NCBI GenBank assembly: GCA_965204905.1
Contig: OZ242042.1
Coordinates: forward strand, 1,488,001 to 1,552,000
Direction of reading: 5' to 3'
Length of the DNA: 64,000 nt
Origin: Bin87 sp965204905
Lineage (GTDB): Bacteria; Chloroflexota; Dehalococcoidia; Lucifugimonadales; UBA3495
Numbering within the stretch: the first letter of the stretch is position 1; every line of letters begins with the position of its first letter. The notes under the pieces are model-generated. The model had not been told where the DNA came from, searched no databases, and worked only from the letters and a program-made list of their open reading frames with translations. A program made the position numbers and the translations under genes. Positions 15,835 to 25,600 of this stretch are shown in pieces.

Positions 15835-17074
15835 CACAACCTCCTGTTCGTACCGTCTCGTAGGGCGCAACGCAGGTCACGGTGGTTCCACCGGCCGGCC
15901 CGCCCGTCTCCACGATGAGTGTGCCGCCCAACCGCTGGGCGTCTCGCTCCATGCCGCCAAAACCGCGACCGCGCTCGGCGTAGTCGTCGGGCAGACCCAC
16001 TCCGTCGTCGGAGACGGACAGGCGCACGGCGTCGGCCCCGAAGTCGAGCCTCACCTCAACTCTTTCCGCCTGGGCGTGGAGAAAGGCGTTGGCCAGGGCG
16101 TTGTGGGCGATGGTGAGGAGACGGGCCTGCGCCTCTGGGGCCAGCGGCGGCTCCGACCCCGACTGCACCAACTCGGTGGGCACCGCAGTGATGGCCGCGA
16201 AGGTCGCGGCGTGGGACCGCAGCACCTGCCCGAGTTCCTGCCCCTCGAAGAGACGGCCCATGTCGATGGGTCGCCTCAGTTCCCACATGGCCGACTTCGA
16301 CAACTCCGCCGTAGCGGCGAGCCGCTCCACCAGCCTGGGGTTGGAATCTCCTGCCTGCCTGATGGCGCCCTCGATGCCCAGGCGGATCATGTAGGCGGTC
16401 TGGGCCGACGTGTCGTGGATCGCCTGGGACAGGTCGATGCGTTCCTGCTGGGCCTGCCGCTCCCTCTCCCTGGCCGCCTGCCGCCGGGCGCGCTCCATCC
16501 GCACGATGACGCCGACGCACGCGGCGGTGAGATACATCACGGCCAGCCGGCCCAACAGCTCCTTGTCGTCGCCGTTGGCGAGGTCCAGACCCGGTCCGGC
16601 CATCACGCACACGACGGTGTAGGCCACGGCCGTTGCCGTCACCCAGGCCAGGACGAACCGCAACGAAGAGAAGACCATGGCAAAGGCGCAGAGAGCCGGA
16701 TAGTAGCCCAGGAAGGCGAAGGCCTGAAACCCCTGGTGGCCGGCCACGTAGGCCGTGGTGAGGGCGACGTCCATGGCGCTGAGGCCGAGCACCCAGCGCC
16801 ACGTCACTGGCCGGTTGGTCCGGAGCCGGTGGTGGGCCAGACCGTTGCCGACCAAAGGGACCAGGACAATCACCAGGTGCAGCGCCCAGTGCGTCAGCAA
16901 GGGCGGAGCTAGATGTTCGATGTCGTGGGGAAACTGGTGGCCGGGGCGGTAGAACGTCATGAGGATGATCACCAGCAGCAGGAACCATCGTCCCCAGACC
17001 GTGACCCGCACCGCGTCGTAGACCACGTCGGGGTCGGCGCGGACGAACGATTGCAGTCGCTGGTAGAGGCTCAT
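15821..17074 (-). CDS. Membrane sensor histidine kinase (HisKA_3, NarX/LiaS type)
   Basis: 417 residues from ATG 17074; the longer frame upstream is low-complexity intergenic sequence. About five to six membrane helices cover 25-190 with almost no extracytoplasmic domain, suggesting it senses something in or at the membrane. A basic linker follows, then the HisKA_3 dimerisation helix with phosphoacceptor His220 (S-Q-A-I-H-D-T), and a HATPase domain with the N box (A-H-N-A-L-A-N-A), S-D-D-G-V-G-L and G-R-G-F-G-G-M motifs. It overlaps its response regulator. Confidence 0.92.
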   Translation of the reverse strand: MSLYQRLQSFVRADPDVVYDAVRVTVWGRWFLLLVIILMTFYRPGHQFPHDIEHLAPPLLTHWALHLVIVLVPLVGNGLAHHRLRTNRPVTWRWVLGLSAMDVALTTAYVAGHQGFQAFAFLGYYPALCAFAMVFSSLRFVLAWVTATAVAYTVVCVMAGPGLDLANGDDKELLGRLAVMYLTAACVGVIVRMERARRQAARERERQAQQERIDLSQAIHDTSAQTAYMIRLGIEGAIRQAGDSNPRLVERLAATAELSKSAMWELRRPIDMGRLFEGQELGQVLRSHAATFAAITAVPTELVQSGSEPPLAPEAQARLLTIAHNALANAFLHAQAERVEVRLDFGADAVRLSVSDDGVGLPDDYAERGRGFGGMERDAQRLGGTLIVETGGPAGGTTVTCVAPYETVRTGGCDDSD

Positions 17075-17616
17075 CCGGTAGTGGCTCAACTTGAAAGGCT
17101 GCGAGTTGCGATGCTCAGGGGTCGGGATTCTGGCGCGGGCCGGGGGCATGCCTGGACCCGGCCAGAAGGGATGTCGATTTCCCCAGCGCCGCCGCGTCAA
17201 ATGTAACGCCCCGGTTGCGGGCGGCGCTAGGTTCGCACCGGAACATTGGTCTGTAACTTCTGTTAGCACTTCATACCTATCAGTCATGTACGAAGTGATA
17301 CCTACCTGTGTGCAGAAATTGGGCTGAAAGTCAAACCGCAAAATACACCATCGAACCTAGCCAGCGCCGAAGCCCGTGGCTAGGCTAAAAGGGCCGCAAT
17401 CGGCCCGGGCGTCCCGGCGCCGGCCAACGCGCGCTTGAGCAGAACGGCCGCATTACGGGCACAGGCGAGCGGGCGCAAGGGCCCGTTCTCACGGCCCAGG
17501 GAATAGCCGATGTAGCAACCGGCAGCGCCCACGTCTCACGGCAATCGATAAGACAGCACCGACAGGAACCGTCACCCAGGGCACATAACCAGTGGACAGT
17601 AAAGCGAGGAAAGATC
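17075..17616. promoter_or_regulatory. Divergent promoter region and possible structured leader of the giant surface protein
   Basis: 540 bases separate the histidine kinase from the giant protein. From about 17355 a series of stable hairpins appears: CCTAGCCA...TGGCTAGG (17355-17383), GGGCCG-CAAT-CGGCCC (17389-17404), and GAGCGGGC...GCCCGTTC around 17468-17492 with a GCAA-type loop. This looks like a structured 5' UTR. I could not match it to a known riboswitch. The gene's ribosome site GAGGAAAG lies seven bases before ATG 17617. Confidence 0.4.
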
Positions 17617-19650
17617 ATGGCGCGTCGCGTACCGACATCGGCACATCCCAGCACCCCCCCGACTTTGGGGTGGAGAAGCAGGATGCTGAGCGCCAGGTTA
17701 TTGCCGCGGCCGCTGTTGCTGGGCGGCGCGCTGGCCCTGATCATCGTTGCCGTGTTTATGACGGCGCTGCTGCTGGCGGCGCTCGGTCCCGCGTCCCCGG
17801 CGGCGGCGCAGACGACGAACGTTGACCTGGTGAGCAACACTGGGCAAGCGGATGACACCGAAACGTTCAATACTGGTTTCGATTACGAGACAAGTTTCAC
17901 CACCGGCGTATCCGGCGAAGGCTACACACTGACCGCGGTGGACCTTGCGCTCGAAACTTCCGGGCCCACACTACCGACCTACACCATGCAGATCGTCAAC
18001 GCCTCGGGGACCAGCCTGGGCACGCTGACGAACCCGTCCAGTTTCTCTGTCGGCCGGAACCGGCACTCGGCTCCCGGGAGCGGCATCGATCTGGAGCCCA
18101 ACACGACCTACCGGATGGTCATGGACGTGACCGGCGGCACGAGCGGCCATTTTTTGGCCTCGACAGCCTCGGACGCCGAGGATGCGGGCCGGGTGCCAGG
18201 CTGGCGCATTGCCGACACAATGAGATACAAGCCTTTCGGCAGCTCATCCTGGGGCACCCATAGCAGTATTTTGAAGTTCGCCATCCGCGGTCATGCGAAG
18301 GACCAGACGGCGCCGAAACTGCGGAATGCCCGGGTGGATGGTAGTACTCTCACGCTCCACTACAACGAGCGGCTGGATACGGGCTCGACGCCGGCCGGGT
18401 CCGACTTCACGGTCTCGGTGGCGGGCACGGACCAGACCCCGACGGCCGTCTCGGTGGCCAGCAGCGTGGTGACGCTGACCCTGGGCACAGCGGCGACCGC
18501 CGGCCAGGCGGTGACGGTTACCTACACGGCGGGAACCAACCCCGTCCGCGACTTGGCGGCCAATAGCGCTGGCAACCTGAGCGGCCGGGCGGTGGTCAAC
18601 ACCACGGGGGAGACGAAACCGGCGGTGGAATCGGATGGGGTGGCAGTGGTCTCGACGCCGTCCACCGACGCGGACACTGACGGCACGCCGGACACCTACG
18701 GGCCAACCGAGCGGATCCGCGTCCGGCTGACCTTCGACGAGGCGGTGACCGTGGACACGACCGCCGGTCGGCCGCGGCTGCAGATCAAGATGGACCAGTC
18801 CTTCGGCGAGAAGTGGGCGGGGTACGAGGGCGGCAGCGGCACGACCGAACTGACCTTCGGCTACACGGCGGTGTCGGGCAACACCTCGACGCAGGGCATC
18901 GCGGTGCTCCAAGACACGCTGGAGCTGAACGGCGGCCTGATCGATTCGGCGGCGACGGAGCATGTGGGCGCAGCGCTGACCCATGGGGGGCTCACCCACG
19001 ACGCCACCCACAAAGTGGACACGACGTCGCTGTCGGACACGACCGCGCCAGAGGTCGCGTACGCTGAGGTGGACCGGAACGAGCTGAAGTTGACCTTCAC
19101 GGAGGCCTTGGACGAGAGCTCGACGCCGAGCAGCGCCAAGTTCAGCGTGAGCGCGACGTCCCCGGACGGGACGACCACGGACATCGCCGGCTCGGCCTTG
19201 GTCGTAGAGATTGCCGGCAGGACGGTAACGGTGGCCCTGACCGATTGGGTGCCCATTGCCAGCACCGTGACGGTGGCCTACACCGGGATCGCGGATTCGG
19301 CAACGGACCCGCTGCAGGACACCGCCGCGACCCCCAACAAGGTGGCGGACTTCTCCGGGCAGCCGGCGACCAACCGGAGGCCGAAGGCGCTGAACCTGCT
19401 GGTCGGCACCGTGCACGAGAGCGCGGTGAAGCTCTACTTCGACCACACGCTGGACACGACGGTATCCGCCCCGGATCCGGGGCAGTTCACGCTGAGCCCG
19501 TCCCTGGGCACGGTCAGCAACGTGACGAGGTCGGGAAGGGAGCTCTCGTTCAGCACGGCCAACGCCTCGGTTGCGGGGACGGATTACACCCTCACCTTCG
19601 ACAACACGGCCGGCGTCCGGGGGAGAACGGCGAACTGCTGCCCGCGGTGA
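17617..19650 (+). CDS. Giant secreted repeat protein, N-terminal part (before frameshift)
   Basis: 677 residues. A long signal peptide/anchor (basic start, hydrophobic 32-57, A-A-A-Q cleavage-like end near 65) is followed by a beta-sandwich of the choice-of-anchor kind (N-T-G-Q...F-T-T-G, about 73-225). SwmB-type Ig-like domains follow (L-T-L-H-Y-N-E-R-L-D; V-T-V-T-Y-T) and one copy of the 'S-T-Q-G-I-A-V-L...H-K-V-D' domain that recurs at the C-terminus. The frame ends at TGA 19648 just after a GGGGG run at 19619-19623. One extra G would continue directly into the next frame, giving one protein of about 3,320 residues. It is probably a cell-surface adhesin or matrix protein. Confidence 0.8.
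   Translation: MARRVPTSAHPSTPPTLGWRSRMLSARLLPRPLLLGGALALIIVAVFMTALLLAALGPASPAAAQTTNVDLVSNTGQADDTETFNTGFDYETSFTTGVSGEGYTLTAVDLALETSGPTLPTYTMQIVNASGTSLGTLTNPSSFSVGRNRHSAPGSGIDLEPNTTYRMVMDVTGGTSGHFLASTASDAEDAGRVPGWRIADTMRYKPFGSSSWGTHSSILKFAIRGHAKDQTAPKLRNARVDGSTLTLHYNERLDTGSTPAGSDFTVSVAGTDQTPTAVSVASSVVTLTLGTAATAGQAVTVTYTAGTNPVRDLAANSAGNLSGRAVVNTTGETKPAVESDGVAVVSTPSTDADTDGTPDTYGPTERIRVRLTFDEAVTVDTTAGRPRLQIKMDQSFGEKWAGYEGGSGTTELTFGYTAVSGNTSTQGIAVLQDTLELNGGLIDSAATEHVGAALTHGGLTHDATHKVDTTSLSDTTAPEVAYAEVDRNELKLTFTEALDESSTPSSAKFSVSATSPDGTTTDIAGSALVVEIAGRTVTVALTDWVPIASTVTVAYTGIADSATDPLQDTAATPNKVADFSGQPATNRRPKALNLLVGTVHESAVKLYFDHTLDTTVSAPDPGQFTLSPSLGTVSNVTRSGRELSFSTANASVAGTDYTLTFDNTAGVRGRTANCCPR
19619..19623 (+). 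other. G5 tract at the frame break of the giant gene
   Basis: Reading frames on the two sides match the same protein only if one G is added here. The reading switches from C-G-G-G-G-G-A-G-A to a frame giving G-E-N-G-E-L-L-P-A. It is the likely site of a deletion, of phase-variable slippage, or of a sequencing error. Confidence 0.7.
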
Positions 19651-22600
19651 TGGGGTTCGCGCTGACGAACCTGAACAACGACCAGGACCCGAAGCCGGCG
19701 CTGGCGGCCACGCACCCGGCGGTGGTGGACGGCGACACGCTGACCCTGACCTACGACCGTACGCTGCACGCCGGCAAGGCGCCGCCCGCGTCTAACTTCA
19801 GCGTCTCGGGCACGGCGGAGACGACTACGGTGGAGGCGGTGGCAATCAGCGGCAAGGCGGTGCTGCTCACCCTGAGCCCGCCGGTGGGGTTCAGCGACAC
19901 CGGGATCACGGTGAGCTACGTCAAGACGGACCCGCCCCGCACGCAGAACCTGTGGGGCATCCAGGCGGACGCGTTCTCCAGCCAGTCGGTGACCAACAAC
20001 ACGCCGGCGCCCCGTGCGGAGTCCGCGCCCACCGGGGTGACGGTGAGCGCCGGATCCAACTCGGGCAGCCTGGAGGTGAGCTGGACGGCGCCCTCCGGGA
20101 CGATCACGGACTACGACCTGCGCTACTACGAGGGGAGAGCGGACCCGGCGGACGAGGCGGACTGGGTGGAGGAGGACGAGACCACCGGGTTGCCGGCCCC
20201 CGGCACGCCGCACACGACGACCTCGGCGACGATCAAGGGGCTGACGGCGGCCACCGCGTACCGGGTGCAGGTGCGCGGGAGTACTACCGCCGGCGGCGAG
20301 GGCGCGTGGTCCGCCTCGGCCAGCGGCACCACCGGCGCAGTGTCGACGGACAACAACGCTCCCAAGGCGATGGCCCACCAAAGCGGCGCAAACAGGTGCA
20401 AAGAGTGGACGGACAAGACCCAGCCCGCGGATTCGACTGATGCGACTGCCGGCAGCCTTGTTTCGCTATTGCTCATAACCCGCGGCACGGAGACGACGCA
20501 GTGGCCCGCCTCCTGCACGGCGGAAGGCAATACCGACGCGCCGGTGTTCGACGACCGGGACGCCGAAGCCCTGACCGTGACGATGACGTCCCTCACGCTG
20601 CCCGACAACGTTCGCGGAATTGGCGGCAATGCCCCGGTTTTCTTCTCGGACGGCACGGACAGATCTAATCGCCTTTTTGCTCGCGCCTTGGCCATCGGAG
20701 GGGAGACGCACGTCAGGGTGGACCTGACGGCGGCCGACCCGCACGGGGCCACGGTCAGCGCGTGGGTCCGGTTCATTGTGCGCGCGTTCCCTGGCGCCTC
20801 GGCGCCGCAGTTCTCCGCGCAGGTGTCGGACCAGTCGGCCACCCGGGGCGAGGCGTTTTCCCTGACGCTGCCCGCGGCCACCGGCGGCGACACGACGGTA
20901 TTTAGTACTGCGATCAACTCCCCCTACGTGTACGCCGTGAGCGGGCTGCCGGCGGGCTTGTCCTTCGACCCGGAGACGCGGACGATCTCGGGCGCGCCGA
21001 CCCAGACCGGGTCGTTCACTGTCACCTACACCGCCGACGACGCGGATCATAAGTACTCCCTCAAAGCGTCTCCCACCGCGGAGGACCTGGCGGACGCGGC
21101 GACGCAGACCTTCACGATCTCGATGACCAGGCCCGCCAGCGCCAAGCTGGTCGGCAACACCGGGCAGGCGCACGGCACTCCCACTGCAATGAGCTTGGAT
21201 CTCGCGCAGCCGTTCACCACCGGGGACAACGGCGCGGGCTACCGTCTGACCCGCGTGGACCTGCCCCTGAAGCACAACCCTAACCCGGGGAATATCCCAG
21301 GACCGAACATTTCTGACTATAGCGTGAGCATCCACCGGGACTCGGCCGGCCGGCCGGGACGGAGCCTGGGCACGCTCCAAAATCCGAGCTCCACCATCGG
21401 CACTAGCTGGAGTCAGCATCAATTCACGGCATCCGGCGGCGGCATCCAACTGTCCGCCAACAGCACCTACTTGGTTGTGGTGGACAACTACCACAACCAC
21501 TATCGATCCCAAGTGCGGTCCACTGATTCGGACGCTGAGGATTCGGGCGCTGCGTCGGGGTGGAGCATCGGAAACTCGCACACGTACGTCGCATACGGTA
21601 GCAGTTGGGGAGAAGCTACCACCGATGATAGGGCAATCAAGATCAACATCCACGGCTACGCCAAGAGTGCGGCAGGACCGACGCTGAACGGCGCCACGGT
21701 GGACGGGACGACGCTGACGCTCAATTACGACCGGGCGCTGAACGAGAACTCCACGCCGGCCCCCGGCGACTTCGCGGTCATCGGGGCGGGCCCGGAGCAG
21801 ATCCCCACCGGTGTCGTGGTGTCCGGCTCTGCGGTGACGCTGACCCTGGAGCGGGGAGCGACCGCCGGCGAGACGGTGACGGTGTTCTACACGGAGGGCG
21901 GAAGGCCCATCGCGGATGCGTTGGGCAACACCGCGGACCATCTCAACAACCGGTTGGCGGCCAACGTCACCGGCGCCTCGGCGCCGACGGTGCAGTCGGT
22001 TTCCGTCGCATCGACACCCACCGTGGACGCAGACAGCGACGGCACGCCGGACACCTATGGGCTGGGCGGTAAGATCCGGGTCAGGGTGGACTTCAGCGCG
22101 CCGGTGACGGTGACGGGAACGCCCCGGCTGAAGATCAAGTTCGCCACCGGCGTGGAGAGGTGGGCGGAATACGATGGCGGCGACGGCACGACTGCCTTGA
22201 CCTTCGGCTACACGGTGGCGGCGCAGGACGCATCAACGGACGGCGTCGCGGTGGTGGAGAACACCCTGGAGCTGAACGACGGCACCATCGCGGCCCTGGG
22301 GAATCCGGTGGCCGCGGACCTGTCCCACACCGGGCTCGACCACGACGCGGCCCACAAGGTGGACTCAAGCCAGACGCCCACGGACCCGCCGGGCGGGGCG
22401 CCCACCGGGGTGTCGGTGAGCGCGGGCACCACCAACGGCAGACTGGACGTGAGCTGGACGGCTCCTTCCGGGACCATCGAGCACTACGAGCTGCGCTACT
22501 ACGCGGGGAGCTCGGATCCGACCGACGCGGCGGACTGGGTTGAGCGGGGCGAGAGCACCGGCCTGCCCCAGCCCACTTCCACGTCGGGGACGATAAATGG

Positions 22601-25600
22601 GCTGAAGAAAAATACGCAGTACCGGGTGCAGGTGCGGGCGGTGAACTTCGGCGGAGAGAGCCAGTGGTCCGCCTCGGCCAGCGGCGCCACGGGCAACGCG
22701 GCGGCGACCAACAACGCGCCGGTCTTCGTCAGATGGGTGCGCGCCGATGCTTTTGGGCCCGATAAGGGCTGCGAAATTGTAAGCACCCATTCAGATACCA
22801 AGACCACTTATTCGGGCGCATTCAATACGACACCGGTCTTGGAGTCTTCGGAGCCGGCTGGCGAATTTCCGCAAAGCTGTGCCTCAGACAATTCCTCGGC
22901 ATTCCATCCCCCCATTCACGATCCGGACGGCAACAGCGCAACCAATCCCCTGACTTTGTCAATCGACGCGACCTTGCCCGAGAACGTGCGCAGCTATGGG
23001 GAATTCCAAGGGGCTTCTACTCCCGTCGTTTATGCTCTAGACGGCACGGTTCGTATTGCTGCCCTGCTGGTGTCCGCTCATCGGAAGACAGAGGTGCCGG
23101 TGACCGTCACCGCCACCGACCCCCACGGAGCATCGGTCAGCTTTGTGCTCACCTATGAGGTCTTTTCCTTCAACGGCGCCAGCGCGCCGCAGTTCGCTCA
23201 GGGGGTGACCAACCAGTTCGCCAAACGGGGCGAGACTTTCTCCCTGGTGCTGCCCCCGGCGACGGGCGGCGACGTGACTTTCAAAAACGAACTCGGCACG
23301 GACGTCGTCACTTTCCCCTACCGCTACTCGGTGTCGGACCTGCCGCCGGGGCTCTCCTTCGATGCGCCGACGCGGACCATTGGGGGCACGCCGACTCAGG
23401 ACGGGAACTTCGTGGTCACCTACACCGCGGATGACGCCGACGGAGACAGTGCGAACCTCAACCCCGACGCTTCGGCTCCGGGGGACACCGCGCGCCTGAC
23501 CTTCGAGATCCGGGTCGGGGCGCCGACCATCGAGTTGGTGCGGATCGTCTCGGCGTCGACCTACGACTCGGACGGCAATGGCAGGAACGACACCTACGTC
23601 AAGGACGACGTGATCCTGGTCGACGTGGAGTTCAGCGAGCCGGTCCGGATCGTCGATGACGGCGACGACATACGGCTGCGGCTGGACCTGGGCACGGACG
23701 ACAGCACCCCCGGCAACAGCCGGAAGACGCTGTTGAATCCCACCGTGGTCAACCGCGGCCTGACGCTGCGCTTCAAGTACACGGTCACGGCCTCCGACAC
23801 GGACGCGGACGGGGTGTGGGTGCAGACGAACGCGGACGACCGGGTGTTGTTCATGCCGGGCGAAGTCGGGAAAGTCCTGAGCGTGGCGTCGGGCATCCCC
23901 GCGGGTCATACGCTGGCGGGACTGCCCACTGCGGGCGGTGAGTTCCAAAAGGTGGACGGCAGCAAGACGGCGGCCGACACGGGGCCGCGCCCCACGGGAG
24001 CGACGGTCAACGGCTCCGGGTTGACGGTAAACTTCAACCGGACGCTGAGTGCGGCGGACCTGGCCGCGCTGGCGTTCCAGTTCAGCGTGCAGGGCGCGGG
24101 CGACCTTGAGGGCGGCATCCGCAATGTCTATCAGCACCCGTCTACGGTTGCCGTGACCGGCGCCAACAACAGGAATGTGCAGATGACACTGAGCTTTCCC
24201 GCCCGCGGCGGCGACACGGTCACGGTGACCTACAAGCTGCATCGGGAAGACGACACAATCCCAAACCCGAATGACCCAACGAGCAGGATACCGAATCCGA
24301 ATGACGCGGACCTGAAGGACTCCGGCGGCAAGAAGGCGCCGGCGTTCATCGAGTTCAAGGTGACCAACAACACGCCGGGCGGCGTGAAACGGCCGGTGCC
24401 GCTGAGCGCGTCGGTGACGGATGAGAGGCTGGAAATAGTCTTCGACGAGGCGCTGAACGAGACGTCCACGCCGGCGGGGAGCTCCTTCCTGGTCCACACC
24501 TCGGACGCCGCCGACGACCATCGCGAGATCCGGGGTACGGGCACAACGACCGTCTCGGGGAACACGGTCTCGGTCAAACTCGCCTGGGAGGTGCGCGTGG
24601 ATGAGATCGCAACCGTGTCCTACGCCAGGCCGGACTACGCGCCCCTGCAGAGCGCCGCCGGCGTTGACGTGCTGGCGTTCGACCGCTTCAAGGTGGGGCG
24701 GGTGTACGACGGCAAGAAACCGCAGCACGTTGAGCAGGCGGCCATGCAGACACGGTCCAGCCCCGCCCAGTCGAAGATCGTGCTGTACTTCGACGAGGAC
24801 CTGGACGCGGGCTCCGTGCCGGCGGCCGGGGACTTCAATATATCTGCGCCGAATGTGAACAACCCTATCCCGACACCGTCCGTCGCCGTGGTGGGCAGCG
24901 CGGTCGTCCTCACGCTGGACATGGCGATGCCTGGTGAGAAAGCCTACACTGTGTTTTACACGCCCGGCACAAACCGGATCCGGGATCTGGCGGGCAACAC
25001 CGCCGAGTCGTTCCGCGCTCCGGCCGTTAGCGAAGGTGCCGAAACGCCTATGCTCGTGGTTTCGAGGGCCAGTGGTGTTGCCGTGAGGTTGCTCTTCCGC
25101 CAGTTCCTAAGTCCGGAAGCGCCGCCGGTGGATGCGTTCAAGATCCATCTTCCTCTGCTCGAAGGTCAGACGGATGCGGATCTGATTGAATACGGCGGCA
25201 TCGCCGGCGTCACACCGCGGGCGAAGGTATTCGGTCTGATACTAAAGCATCCGGTGTACCCCTGCGACGGCTATCAACCGTTCACGTTGACGTACACCAA
25301 GCCCACCGCAGCTGGAACACACCCACTCCAGGGTATTGCTGGCGGCGAGGTGGCCGAGTTCGCAAAGAGACTCGTGACGAACACGCGGCACGACGAGTGT
25401 TCAAACGGGGGCGTGTCGGGGCAGAGCGGCGCCCAGTCGAACAGCGGCAAGAGCCTGAATCTGAAGTTCCAGAACCCGCTGGATACGGGCTGGTCGCTGA
25501 AGAAGTCGGCGTTCACCGTGAAAGGCAAGGCGGGCGCGTCGGCGCCGGTGGTGCAGGGAGCGTCCTATACCTCCGACGGCAGCGGGGTGGCGCTCCTGCT

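Noticed and set aside
16056..16988. 310-residue reverse-strand frame
   Set aside because: Overlaps the histidine kinase in another frame; Pro/Arg/Gly-rich shadow.
17340..17616. c-di-GMP (GEMM) riboswitch
   Set aside because: The hairpins are present but the conserved GEMM core bases could not be placed; it is left as an unassigned structured leader.
23037..24728. 563-residue reverse-strand frame inside the giant gene
   Set aside because: GC-rich codons on the plus strand leave the antisense frame open by chance; the translation is Arg/His/Val-rich and domain-free.
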